A stretch of 64,000 nt of DNA, taken from positions 124,001 through 188,000 of the forward strand of contig JBNLFL010000008.1 in the NCBI GenBank assembly GCA_050305515.1, in the 5' to 3' direction. A program made the translations under genes and the position numbers. The notes under the pieces are model-generated. The model saw nothing but the letters and a program-made list of their open reading frames with translations. It was not told where the DNA came from and did no database searches. Below are positions 25,360-33,217 of the stretch, piece after piece (positions within the stretch are counted from its first letter, which is position 1; each line of letters begins with the position of its first letter). Source of the stretch: JAFGUB01 sp050305515. GTDB lineage: Bacteria; Campylobacterota; Campylobacteria; Campylobacterales; Sulfurimonadaceae.

Positions 25360-25773
25360 TCACTGTTTTTTATATTTCGTAGCGAACTTTCGCTCCACGT
25401 CATCGAGAATCGAGCCGAAGTCAACGACATCCCAGTAGCCTGGAACCGTATATATTTTCTCGGCTTCAGGTGTCAGGAAATAGTGTTTGGGAACCATCGT
25501 CGCCTGCAGCGAATCGGGATACGTGTCTTTCCCCCGTGTCAATGCAAGCGGAATGTAACGACTTTCCAGACGTATCTGAACACTCTCGTCTTCCAGTGTC
25601 GTGGCTTCCATTTTTCGACACCACCGGCATGACTCGCTGGTGATGATGATATAGATGATTTTATTCTCTTTTTTTGCGGCATTTATGGCGGCGTCATAAT
25701 CATGATACCACTGCATCGCCTGCAGCACTCCAAGCCCACCAATTATTACATGTAAAAGAAAAAAACGGATCAT
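25360..25773 (-). CDS. Thioredoxin-fold protein with CxxC (DUF255-like)
   Basis: About 137 aa from ATG at 25773 (preceded by GGTGGG); the open frame reaches 25809 but those extra residues precede the hydrophobic signal MIRFFLLHVIIGGLGVLQA. A thioredoxin fold follows, with redox motif CRWC in IITSESCRWCRKMEATTLED and a cis-Pro region MVPKHYFLT. The signal sequence suggests a periplasmic or membrane-anchored thiol protein; similar proteins are called thioredoxin family or SoxW-like, but the substrate is unknown. A palindrome is in the signal-peptide codons. Confidence 0.75.
   Translation of the reverse strand: MIRFFLLHVIIGGLGVLQAMQWYHDYDAAINAAKKENKIIYIIITSESCRWCRKMEATTLEDESVQIRLESRYIPLALTRGKDTYPDSLQATMVPKHYFLTPEAEKIYTVPGYWDVVDFGSILDDVERKFATKYKKQ
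25746..25755. repeat. TTACATGTAA palindrome, exact
   Basis: Within the signal-peptide codons of the thioredoxin-fold gene, L-H-V frame. Confidence 0.85.
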
Positions 25774-25822
25774 CTGCCCACCGGAAATTTGGAAGCGTAA
25801 GTGTATCATAATCGCATTGGGC

Positions 25823-25828
25823 TATAAT
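25823..25828 (+). promoter_or_regulatory. Probable -10 for the ATPase/GNAT fusion gene
   Basis: TATAAT in the 148-base divergent gap. It would give a long leader of about 140 bases before the TTG start at 25976, unusual in this compact window; I recognise no riboswitch class in the leader. Confidence 0.45.
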
Positions 25829-25975
25829 TATTTCGCATCTGATTTGTACATATTGATCTCGTAGCGGCTGGGCACGTATGCGCTCCGGTTGCGTAATAAC
25901 GGCAGCATTTTTTGAAATATTGCCATCTTTCGAGGGCAGCTATTTTGATTATGAGGATTGCAGGAGAGGCGGAAC

Positions 25976-27409
25976 TTGAAAGACACGATTAGCATTTCCA
26001 TCACGAATACCCGCGATCTTGAAATGGTAGCACTGGCTTTTGACTACGTTCAGCAACGGGTATCTATTGCCGATGTTGAAAACCTTCACGACGCATTCGA
26101 TGAAATACTCTCAAATGTCACGGGACCCGGTTTTCCTCAGCGCCATGATATTGACCTGCGCGTCCATTTCAATCTGCTCAGCGACCATATACGCATCGAT
26201 ATTGATGCGACAGGCCTTTTCTTCGATTTTAGCAACTATTTGCATGAACATATTGACGGATCCGGTGAGCGTTCAAAAGGTTTTGACAGAATCTACAGCC
26301 TTGTCGAACTTTTCTATTTTTCAGTGCTAGAGGAGAACTCCAGGCGTTTTACTCTGATCCAGCCGCTTGAGACGCTCTATGCTTCGGGTATCGATACGGC
26401 TCTGCCACAGCAGATCAGTAAAGAGGAACTGTATGCCCATTTGAAAATCCGGCCGTTTGAAGCCGGTGACGGAGAGGGAATCGCGCAACTGATCTACCAC
26501 AATTACGACTCTGCCTACTATAAATCGCTCTATTGCGACCCCAAAGAGATTGAAACGCTTAATCTCACCCATAAAAGCCGCTCCTTCATTGCCCGATGCC
26601 ATCAACATACTATTGGACATTTTGCGATAATTCCCTCACATTTTTCCAATATTGCTGAAACGGCCGTAGCTGTCGTTGATCCCAAATTCAAACGTCTGGG
26701 TATTATGAATGCCATGTTCGATGCCATCATAGATGAAGCCAAGCATCGAAAACTTCATGCCATTTACAGTGAAGGCATGATGATGCATCCTTACAGCCAA
26801 AAGGCCAATCTCAGCCACGGAATGATAGAGAGCGCCATTATTTTGGGGAAAGTTCCCTCAATCATGGAGATCGAACATGAAATCAAAGATGAAGAACGCA
26901 GCGGCGTCGTCATTGCATATCTGCTCTTTGATCATCATCCGCGCCACATCAATCTCCCCAGCCATTACCGCGGCATGGTTGAAAAAGTGTATCACCACGC
27001 AAAAGTTTCGCTGCATGGGGAAACGTTAAACTCCTGCAACAGAGACCCGATTACGCGATACAGCAATCAGCAGCTTAATATCGGTGTCATCGTTATAGAG
27101 GAGATGCTTAACGAACGTACCTTCAAAGGCTTTCTTGATGAGATGCTCTGTGAAGCGTTCGACATGATTTATGCCGATATCAATCTTCAACGCATCAAAG
27201 CGGTCGATCTCATCATTAACATGCTTAATGCCTACCGTTTTTTTTACGGCGGCGTTCTTTTTCACTTTTATCATAATGAAGATTATTTGCGGTTGCAGAA
27301 AAAAAATTCAAAAGCGGTGGATGAAAAACATCTAATCTGCTACTCCGACAATGCCAAAGCACTGCTGGAGATGATTCTGGAAGACGAAAAACGGGTTAAC
27401 GCACTTTAG
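25976..27409 (+). CDS. Anti-sigma-like HATPase fused to GNAT acetyltransferase
   Basis: About 477 aa. Start taken as TTG at 25976, preceded by AGGAGAGGCGGAAC; a TTG at 25958 is also in frame. Residues about 1-135 resemble the HATPase_c_2 domain of RsbW/SpoIIAB kinases: N-box HDAFDEILSNV, a D-x-G segment DIDATGLFFDF and a G2-like GERSKGFDRIYSLVE. Residues about 155-300 are a GNAT domain (KIRPFEAGDGEGIAQLIYHNY, then VAVVDPKFKRLGIMNAMFDAI with the acetyl-CoA loop degenerate, KFKRLGI instead of Q/R-x-x-G-x-G/A). The C-terminal 180 residues, with conserved-looking His/Glu patterns, are unassigned. Substrate unknown. The 3' end overlaps a convergent gene by 14 bases. Confidence 0.7.
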   Translation: MKDTISISITNTRDLEMVALAFDYVQQRVSIADVENLHDAFDEILSNVTGPGFPQRHDIDLRVHFNLLSDHIRIDIDATGLFFDFSNYLHEHIDGSGERSKGFDRIYSLVELFYFSVLEENSRRFTLIQPLETLYASGIDTALPQQISKEELYAHLKIRPFEAGDGEGIAQLIYHNYDSAYYKSLYCDPKEIETLNLTHKSRSFIARCHQHTIGHFAIIPSHFSNIAETAVAVVDPKFKRLGIMNAMFDAIIDEAKHRKLHAIYSEGMMMHPYSQKANLSHGMIESAIILGKVPSIMEIEHEIKDEERSGVVIAYLLFDHHPRHINLPSHYRGMVEKVYHHAKVSLHGETLNSCNRDPITRYSNQQLNIGVIVIEEMLNERTFKGFLDEMLCEAFDMIYADINLQRIKAVDLIINMLNAYRFFYGGVLFHFYHNEDYLRLQKKNSKAVDEKHLICYSDNAKALLEMILEDEKRVNAL

Positions 27410-27812
27410 GGCGGTTGTGCTCACTGTTCATGATCCACTTAATGTATGAGACAAAGAGCATTAACAGTATCAATGAAGCGACAATCTCATATCCGATTGC
27501 CCAGACGACGAAAAATGCCGAAATATCTAAAATAAGAAAATTGTCAAGATCGGATCGTGCGACAAAAAAGAAAAGAAAAACAATCCCCGTTATATAGGGA
27601 ATTGCCAGAAAATAGAACGTAAACATAACACCTTCCCACCCTTCGGGAGAGATGATGTAATCTGTGACATTGACCTCCTGTGAGCCAAAACTGTCAACAT
27701 ATTTGTTACGATGCTTGTCGTGCCGCTCCCGGTATTCACGGGCTTCACGTCTGGCATCAATATAGTGCAGGTTCTCACCCTGCTTGCTCTGAAGATACTT
27801 CGGTGCCCCCAT
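27396..27812 (-). CDS. Hypothetical membrane protein, 138 aa
   Basis: A highly charged N-terminal 45 residues (RREAREYRERHDKHRNKY) followed by two to three membrane helices (about 60-82, 93-118, possibly continuing to 125) and a short basic tail. No family recognised. The charged head should be cytoplasmic. The gene is preceded by a possible Shine-Dalgarno GGGTGAGG and separated from dapE by 77 bases, so it may have its own promoter. Confidence 0.65.
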   Translation of the reverse strand: MGAPKYLQSKQGENLHYIDARREAREYRERHDKHRNKYVDSFGSQEVNVTDYIISPEGWEGVMFTFYFLAIPYITGIVFLFFFVARSDLDNFLILDISAFFVVWAIGYEIVASLILLMLFVSYIKWIMNSEHNRPKVR

Positions 27813-27889
27813 GTCTATACCTCACCCTAATAAAACAAAGATACCCTATGCTAACACACTCGCAATTAAAACTGTCCTTTATATTATAA

Positions 27890-29008
27890 TTAACTATAAT
27901 TCTTGTACGTTTCAATAACCTTTTGAAACACCAGTGAGAGCTTTTTTACGTCTTCAATACTCGTACATTCGTTAGGAGCATGGATGGTGTCATTACGCAC
28001 ACCGAACTCAACGACATCAATGCCATAGGGTGCGATAAAACGGGCATCGGACGTTCCTCCTGCTGTCGAATGTTTGGGACGGATTCCCGTTACATGTAAT
28101 ACAGCGGCATCGAGTGTTCTCACGATTGCGGTAGTGACGTCTGTCATAAAAGGATGAGCCGACTGATCCAGTTTCAAACTGTAATGCATCTCCTTGAAAT
28201 CACGATGCACAAACTGCTCGATATCCTCTTTGGTCGTTTTCGTGGAGTTACGGACGTTGAACATCAGTTTGAGTTTTCCGGGTGTCACATTCGTCACCTC
28301 CATGCCGGCACGAATATCTGTAATGACAAACTTGCTCGGCGCAAAGAAGTCATCGCCTTCATCGAGATTGACTCCTGCAATGTACGGCAGTACCTGCGCT
28401 ACTTTATGAATGGGATTCGTCGCTTTTTCCGGATAGGCCGCATGCCCCTGTTTGCCGATGATTTCAATGACGCCGTTAATAGAACCGCGGCGCCCTACTT
28501 TTATGGCGTCTCCGAAAATATTCTCGCAGGTAGGTTCCGCTACAATGACGGCGTCAGGCAGCATCGCCTCGCGTTCAAGATATTTCAAAACCTCGATCGT
28601 TCCGAATTTTGCAGGCCCTTCTTCGTCAGACGTCAGCAAAACAGAGAGCGTTCCGTCAAAATGCCCGGTGTCACGGAGTGCCTGAATAAATGCGGCCAGA
28701 CCGCTTTTCATATCCTGAGCGCCCCGGGCATAGATCATGCCCTCACGCTCAAGTGGTTCGTAGGGGTCACTCTCCCAACCTTCACCGGCAGGTACCACAT
28801 CCACATGGCCGGCGAAACAGAGATGTGGCCCCGGTGCGAACCTCTTATAGGCAAAAAGATTTTTTACGCCCTCCGCATCAATGCGCACGGCAGTAAAACC
28901 TTCAAGATATTCTGCAATAAAATCCAGCGTTCCGCCATCATCCGGGGTTTCGCTTTTTGAAGAGAGCAGATGCCTGAAAAGTGCGATCACGTCCATCTTA
29001 TTTGACAT
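27890..29008 (-). CDS. dapE: Succinyl-diaminopimelate desuccinylase
   Basis: About 372 aa from ATG at 29008 (or 28996, MDVIALF); the frame is open to 29086 but that part lies in the preceding lipoprotein gene. Zinc peptidase M20 family: metal ligand His in CFAGHVDVVPAG, bridging Asp in YARGAQDMKSGLAAF, catalytic Glu pair in LLTSDEEGPA, and late His in STAGGTSDARF..PNECTS. It hydrolyses N-succinyl-LL-diaminopimelate in lysine and peptidoglycan precursor synthesis. Confidence 0.94.
   Translation of the reverse strand: MSNKMDVIALFRHLLSSKSETPDDGGTLDFIAEYLEGFTAVRIDAEGVKNLFAYKRFAPGPHLCFAGHVDVVPAGEGWESDPYEPLEREGMIYARGAQDMKSGLAAFIQALRDTGHFDGTLSVLLTSDEEGPAKFGTIEVLKYLEREAMLPDAVIVAEPTCENIFGDAIKVGRRGSINGVIEIIGKQGHAAYPEKATNPIHKVAQVLPYIAGVNLDEGDDFFAPSKFVITDIRAGMEVTNVTPGKLKLMFNVRNSTKTTKEDIEQFVHRDFKEMHYSLKLDQSAHPFMTDVTTAIVRTLDAAVLHVTGIRPKHSTAGGTSDARFIAPYGIDVVEFGVRNDTIHAPNECTSIEDVKKLSLVFQKVIETYKNYS
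28090..28099. repeat. TTACATGTAA palindrome, exact
   Basis: Inside dapE, V-L-H-V-T frame. Confidence 0.85.
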
Positions 29009-29339
29009 TGCCCGTATTCTCGTAAAAAATATAGGTCGAATAGTCACTGACTTCAAAATAGATCTTGCGTTCTCCCGGATCGGCAATGAAATTGAAATTG
29101 AGATCTTCTACCCCGTAGCCGTAACGGTAATGGCGCGGCACATTGTCATCGGTCCCTTTTCCGGTACTGAGCTTGTCAACTTTTAAAAAACGTTTAACAA
29201 GCTTTTCACCGGCATAAACATCCAGCACACCGTTGGTTCCCGTCCAGTTCTGGAGCCCCCGTCCGATTTTGTTCTGTGTCTCCTGGGTGCATCCGCCCAG
29301 CATCACTATTGCGATCATCACCATCATAAAATACTTCAT
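28998..29339 (-). CDS. Small lipoprotein, about 113 aa
   Basis: Start chosen at ATG 29339 because it gives a standard lipoprotein signal (MKYFMMVMIAIVMLGGC) behind GAGAAAAGA; the frame extends upstream to 29372 without signal logic. The mature part of about 96 residues begins TQETQNKIGRGLQNWTGTNGVLDVYAGEKLVKRFL and ends with a beta-rich segment. Short lipoproteins of this kind are common in Campylobacterota, but I do not know a function. It lies between mutS and dapE on the same strand with 13 bases and an 11-base overlap. Confidence 0.75.
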   Translation of the reverse strand: MKYFMMVMIAIVMLGGCTQETQNKIGRGLQNWTGTNGVLDVYAGEKLVKRFLKVDKLSTGKGTDDNVPRHYRYGYGVEDLNFNFIADPGERKIYFEVSDYSTYIFYENTGNVK

Positions 29340-29352
29340 TCTTTTCTCACTT

Positions 29353-32300
29353 TCAATCATCCCAGTCATCAAGTGACCCGGATATTTTTTTGGGTTGTAA
29401 TTTTTCCTGCGTCAGCAGCTCTTCATAATCCAGCTGCAAGCCCTTGCTGGTCATGATGAAACCTTTGACGGCAATTTTGCCATCATGTATGGCACGGTGG
29501 TGCTCACGGCAGAGCGGCACCAGATTGGAGCGATGGTCCTGATGAAAGTGACCGATGAATCCGGCCCGATCAGAGAGCGACTGCTGCGAAATGTGGTGCA
29601 CATCTTCCGCACGCGCGCCGCAAATGACACACTGCGTAATGTAAAGATCCTTGTTGTATTTGCTGGTGCGTTTTTTTGCCAGCAGCTCCAGCTCGTCGAA
29701 ATCATTCGCCAAACGTTTGCGGATGCGATTGGCCGTATCCAGAAACTCGCTGTCCATGTGCAACGACTTGGCAAACTCCAGCCCGTAAACACTGCTTCCG
29801 CTGCCGCTTTGAAGTTTGCGGTTAAAAAGCAGCCGATCGGTGGCTTCGTCATACTCGACACTCAGGTGCAGATCAACCACGTTGTCAAGCTTCCGGATCT
29901 CTTCCATCGTTGAGAGTTGATGCAGATGCGTCGCAAAAAGGAAAATGGAACGGAGTTTCGCAAGCTTCATGATGGCACTGGCCACAATGGCGACACCCGA
30001 AAGCGTTTCAGTGCCGTGGCTGATCTCGTCGCCGAGAATCAATGAGTGCGCTCCGGCACGATTGAAAATGTTTTTCATCTCCAGCATCTCGACGGCAAAC
30101 GTGGAGAGCCCTTTGGCCAGATTGTCTTTGGACACGATGCGCGTAAAGAGCGATTCAAAAAGGGAGAATTTCATGGCGCTTGCCGGGACATAAAAACCCG
30201 ATTGTGCCAATAACACCGCCAAACCGACACTCTTCATCAGTGAGGATTTTCCGCTGGAGTTGATGCCGTAAAGCAAAACGCCGTTGATGTTATGCCCGTC
30301 GTGAACTGCGACATCGAGCATCACCGTTTTGGGATACGGCAAATCCATATAATCGCGTTCTCCCATGACGATATCATTGGGAACGTAAATGCCCTTGCGT
30401 TCCTGAATTTCAATGAGGGGATGGCGCAGCGCCATGATCTGCAAGAAGTTCTCGTCATCATGCGTCGGGACAATCATCGGTCTGGCATGGTTGTAAAGCT
30501 CTGCCACTTTGGCCGAACTCACCGCCACGTCCAAATCTGCCACAAAATGGATGATCCGCTCCAGCAAAAGTGTATAACGCCGCTCAAACATCTGCTGCAT
30601 CTGTATGAAACGCTCTTTGACCAGCGCTACGATTTTGACGCGGTTACGCATGATCCGATCCGAAAGAGCGTCGGTGTAATCGGAAGTGATCTTGACGTTA
30701 TTGGTCAGTTTTTTGACACTGAACTCTTTACATGTAAGGATTTTATGCCCCAGATCCACACGGGTTTCGTAAAACGCCGTCTCGATCATGGACCAGCGAT
30801 TCTTGCTCAGTGTAATGTAATACCCCTCCTTGTCCAGCAGTCCAAGCGAGACGTAACGGTTCTGACCCGACGCACTGACACTGCCCAGCAATGTTTCAAT
30901 GGTATCCATGACAATACCGAACTCCTGAAGCATCAGGGCATTTTCATCCACCAGAGCGTCAATCGCCGCATCGACACCCCGTCGTAAAAAATTGTCATCA
31001 AGCGACGCCATCGTGAAGCGGCGCGATGTTTCCAGATCAAAACTCTTTTCGATGTCGCGGATGAACTCTTCAACCTCAAAATCACCGAAACCCGCCTTCT
31101 GGATCTTGTGTTTTTTAATATAGGCCATCAGGTCGCGTACCGCAATCAGAGACTCATACACATAGTTCATTTCAAAAGGATGCAGCCGTCCCAACCGAAT
31201 GCGCCGGGATAAACGTTCAATGTCGTAAATCCCGCGCAGCGTCTCTTCAAGCAGCCTGACATGCGGGATGACCCGTTCAATCATATTGTAACGGCGTTCG
31301 AGTTCTTCACGCTCCATGACGGGATTGAGCAGCCGCTCTTTCAGCAGACGTTTTCCAATCGCTGTGGCACTTTTGTCAATCAGCTTGAGCAGTGTCAGTT
31401 CATTGCGGTCTTTGGAGACGACGGAAAGCTGTTCGAGCGCATTGTTTCCAAGGATCATGTAGCGTTTGCTGTCAATGATCTGCGGCCGCGAAAGCTTTTG
31501 AATAATATGGTAATCATGTTCAATGACGAAATGGATCAGAATCGCCAGTGCTTCGGAGACAAACGGAGTCCGTTCCAGATCAAGGTGTTCTATGGGCGAA
31601 AGCAGCGACTGGATTTCATACACTTTTTCAAAAAGTTCATTCTGGTAGTCGATACGGGGGCGTTCATGATTGACGCTGTAGGTGTAGTGTTCGGGAATCT
31701 CCAGATAGCGCATCACCTCTTTCTGGTCATCGACGCCGTCAAGAAACGTCACAAGCACTTCCGATGTTTTATAAATGTTAAGAAGGTTAAAAACCTCATC
31801 CAGCGCGTAGCTTTGATCTTCACTGGTCCCGTAAGTCTCATAGAGCCAGGTTTTTCCGGTGGTAACATCTATGGCGGCGTAACCGATCGTATAAATATCG
31901 CGATGCTTGTCAACCAGAAGCGAAACAATATAGTTGTCGTCATTATCAAGCGTATAATCGAAATTGGTGCCCGGTGAAATGATTTGACCGATATAACGGC
32001 TCACTTTCGGCGGTACCCCTTTTTGGCGCACGACGATGACTGTATATTTTTGTTCCTGAATCACCCGGCCCAGATAACGTTCGAATGAAACGGCCGGGAC
32101 ACCGGCCAATAAGGGATTTTTAGCGGAGTTTTCTACTATATTCTTATTTTTTTTGGTCAGCTGGATATTAAGCAGCTCCGCCATCTCTTTGGCTTTACCG
32201 ATCTGCTCGTCATCATTATTGATCTCATACACTTCAAAAAAGCTGCCGATTTCCATAAACACGACCGTGTCATGCCCATAGCGCGCCTCGAATCGACGCT

Positions 32301-32373
32301 GCAGCTCAAAATAGGTTTCGGTCAACAAACGGTTCTTGTCGTTGACGAGATCACTTAACTCCGTACTCAGCAT
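29353..32373 (-). CDS. MutS7-type DNA mismatch repair protein with C-terminal HNH domain
   Basis: 1006 aa, longer than MutS1 (about 850). The N-terminal mismatch-recognition domain keeps the F-x-E motif (FMEIGSFFEVYE, Phe45/Glu47). Connector, lever and clamp domains follow (about 130-620). The ATPase domain has Walker A YGINSSGKSSLMKS (about 700-715), and LILGDEISHGTETLSG as Walker B. After about 890 an HNH nuclease module is fused: CVICGARAEDVHH..CREHHRAIHDGK with the zinc-knuckle cysteines. This layout is that of the MutS7 group known from octocoral mitochondria, giant viruses and some Campylobacterota. It probably replaces the MutL/MutH nicking step by carrying its own nuclease. One palindrome lies inside. 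Confidence 0.88.
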   Translation of the reverse strand: MLSTELSDLVNDKNRLLTETYFELQRRFEARYGHDTVVFMEIGSFFEVYEINNDDEQIGKAKEMAELLNIQLTKKNKNIVENSAKNPLLAGVPAVSFERYLGRVIQEQKYTVIVVRQKGVPPKVSRYIGQIISPGTNFDYTLDNDDNYIVSLLVDKHRDIYTIGYAAIDVTTGKTWLYETYGTSEDQSYALDEVFNLLNIYKTSEVLVTFLDGVDDQKEVMRYLEIPEHYTYSVNHERPRIDYQNELFEKVYEIQSLLSPIEHLDLERTPFVSEALAILIHFVIEHDYHIIQKLSRPQIIDSKRYMILGNNALEQLSVVSKDRNELTLLKLIDKSATAIGKRLLKERLLNPVMEREELERRYNMIERVIPHVRLLEETLRGIYDIERLSRRIRLGRLHPFEMNYVYESLIAVRDLMAYIKKHKIQKAGFGDFEVEEFIRDIEKSFDLETSRRFTMASLDDNFLRRGVDAAIDALVDENALMLQEFGIVMDTIETLLGSVSASGQNRYVSLGLLDKEGYYITLSKNRWSMIETAFYETRVDLGHKILTCKEFSVKKLTNNVKITSDYTDALSDRIMRNRVKIVALVKERFIQMQQMFERRYTLLLERIIHFVADLDVAVSSAKVAELYNHARPMIVPTHDDENFLQIMALRHPLIEIQERKGIYVPNDIVMGERDYMDLPYPKTVMLDVAVHDGHNINGVLLYGINSSGKSSLMKSVGLAVLLAQSGFYVPASAMKFSLFESLFTRIVSKDNLAKGLSTFAVEMLEMKNIFNRAGAHSLILGDEISHGTETLSGVAIVASAIMKLAKLRSIFLFATHLHQLSTMEEIRKLDNVVDLHLSVEYDEATDRLLFNRKLQSGSGSSVYGLEFAKSLHMDSEFLDTANRIRKRLANDFDELELLAKKRTSKYNKDLYITQCVICGARAEDVHHISQQSLSDRAGFIGHFHQDHRSNLVPLCREHHRAIHDGKIAVKGFIMTSKGLQLDYEELLTQEKLQPKKISGSLDDWDD
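30728..30737. repeat. TTACATGTAA palindrome, exact
   Basis: Inside the mutS7-type gene, L-T-C-K frame. Confidence 0.85.
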
Positions 32374-32405
32374 TGTTGCGGAAAAACCTTTACTTGATTT
32401 GGGAA

Positions 32406-32411
32406 ATTATA
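32406..32411 (-). promoter_or_regulatory. Probable -10 of the mutS-lipoprotein-dapE operon
   Basis: TATAAT on the minus strand, 33 bases before the mutS ATG, in the 143-base divergent region shared with the PAS gene. Confidence 0.55.
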
Positions 32412-32474
32412 GCGACTCTGATACACCAGAGCGCTTACAACATCGATTTTACCGACTTTTTAGTCTTCGATTGC

Positions 32475-32480
32475 TATCAT
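32475..32480 (+). promoter_or_regulatory. Probable -10 for the PAS protein gene
   Basis: TATCAT, 37 bases upstream of the ATG at 32517, which has AAGGAAA as ribosome-binding site. Confidence 0.4.
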
Positions 32481-32516
32481 AACTTTTTTGAAACCTTGAA
32501 AAATAAGGAAACGGTA

Positions 32517-32936
32517 ATGCAACGACCCCAAGCGATTGATGAAGAAGTGCTGTTTGACGGCAGAAGCCTTATTTCAGAAACAGATACCCGCGGGAACATC
32601 ACCTTTGTCAACCGAAAATTCGTCGAAATGACCGGCTACTCGAAAAATGAAGCCATCGGAAAGCCGCACAGCCTTCTGCGCCATCCCGACATGCCCAAAG
32701 CCGCATTCGCAGAAATGTGGAAACTGATTCAAAGCGGTAAGATATGGGAAGGTTATGTCAAAAATCTGCGTAAAGACGGAAAATATTACTGGGTTGTCGT
32801 ACACATCGTCCCGAAATTTGACGAAGACGGCAGCATCATCGGTTATATCGCTTCACGAAAAATGCCCGAACGCATCAAGATCGCGCAGATGGAAAAACTC
32901 TATAAAGAGATGTGCGAGGCGGAATCTAAACATTAA
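32517..32936 (+). CDS. Stand-alone PAS domain protein (Aer/CetB-like)
   Basis: 139 aa from ATG at 32517; the frame reads through from 32373 but no ribosome-binding site supports that. A single PAS domain: ISETDTRGNITFVNRKFVEMTGYSKNEAIGKPHSLLRHPDMPKAAFAEMW is the Aer-type FAD-binding PAS pattern, followed by NLRKDGKYYWVVVHI. No membrane or output domain. In C. jejuni the PAS-only protein CetB pairs with the transducer CetA for energy taxis; a similar role is plausible, but no cetA-like gene is in view. The end overlaps a convergent gene by 11 bases. Confidence 0.8.
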   Translation: MQRPQAIDEEVLFDGRSLISETDTRGNITFVNRKFVEMTGYSKNEAIGKPHSLLRHPDMPKAAFAEMWKLIQSGKIWEGYVKNLRKDGKYYWVVVHIVPKFDEDGSIIGYIASRKMPERIKIAQMEKLYKEMCEAESKH

Positions 32937-33198
32937 GGATGGCGGCAACTTCTCTCATAGCCGCATCCAGTGCTTCGCGAGTTTCATAAAAGAGCTCTAC
33001 CCGGTTTTTCGGAACATCACCGAGCGGATCGGTATCGAAGACAAGCACATATCCCGCTACCGGTACCTGTTCCGCTTTGAGTTCTGCCCATTCAAGTGAC
33101 ACCTGTGCCGTTTCGCCGGCCGCTTTCACCACTGCCGCCGGATAAAGCCGGGTCAATTGCGAAAGATCAATGATCTGTCCCTGTGCCTCGTAGATCAT
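32926..33198 (-). CDS. Hypothetical protein, 90 aa
   Basis: Start set at ATG 33198 (MIYEAQGQIIDLSQL), behind the Shine-Dalgarno AAGGAG; the open frame goes to 33225. The first half looks beta-rich (IIDLSQLTRLYPAAVVKAAGETAQVSLEWAEL, shown in part) and the second half ends in a helix (REALDAAMREVAAIL). No family recognised. It follows the MFS gene by 19 bases, same strand, and may be co-transcribed. Confidence 0.6.
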   Translation of the reverse strand: MIYEAQGQIIDLSQLTRLYPAAVVKAAGETAQVSLEWAELKAEQVPVAGYVLVFDTDPLGDVPKNRVELFYETREALDAAMREVAAILNV

Positions 33199-33217
33199 GG
33201 TGTTACTCCTTTGGTAT

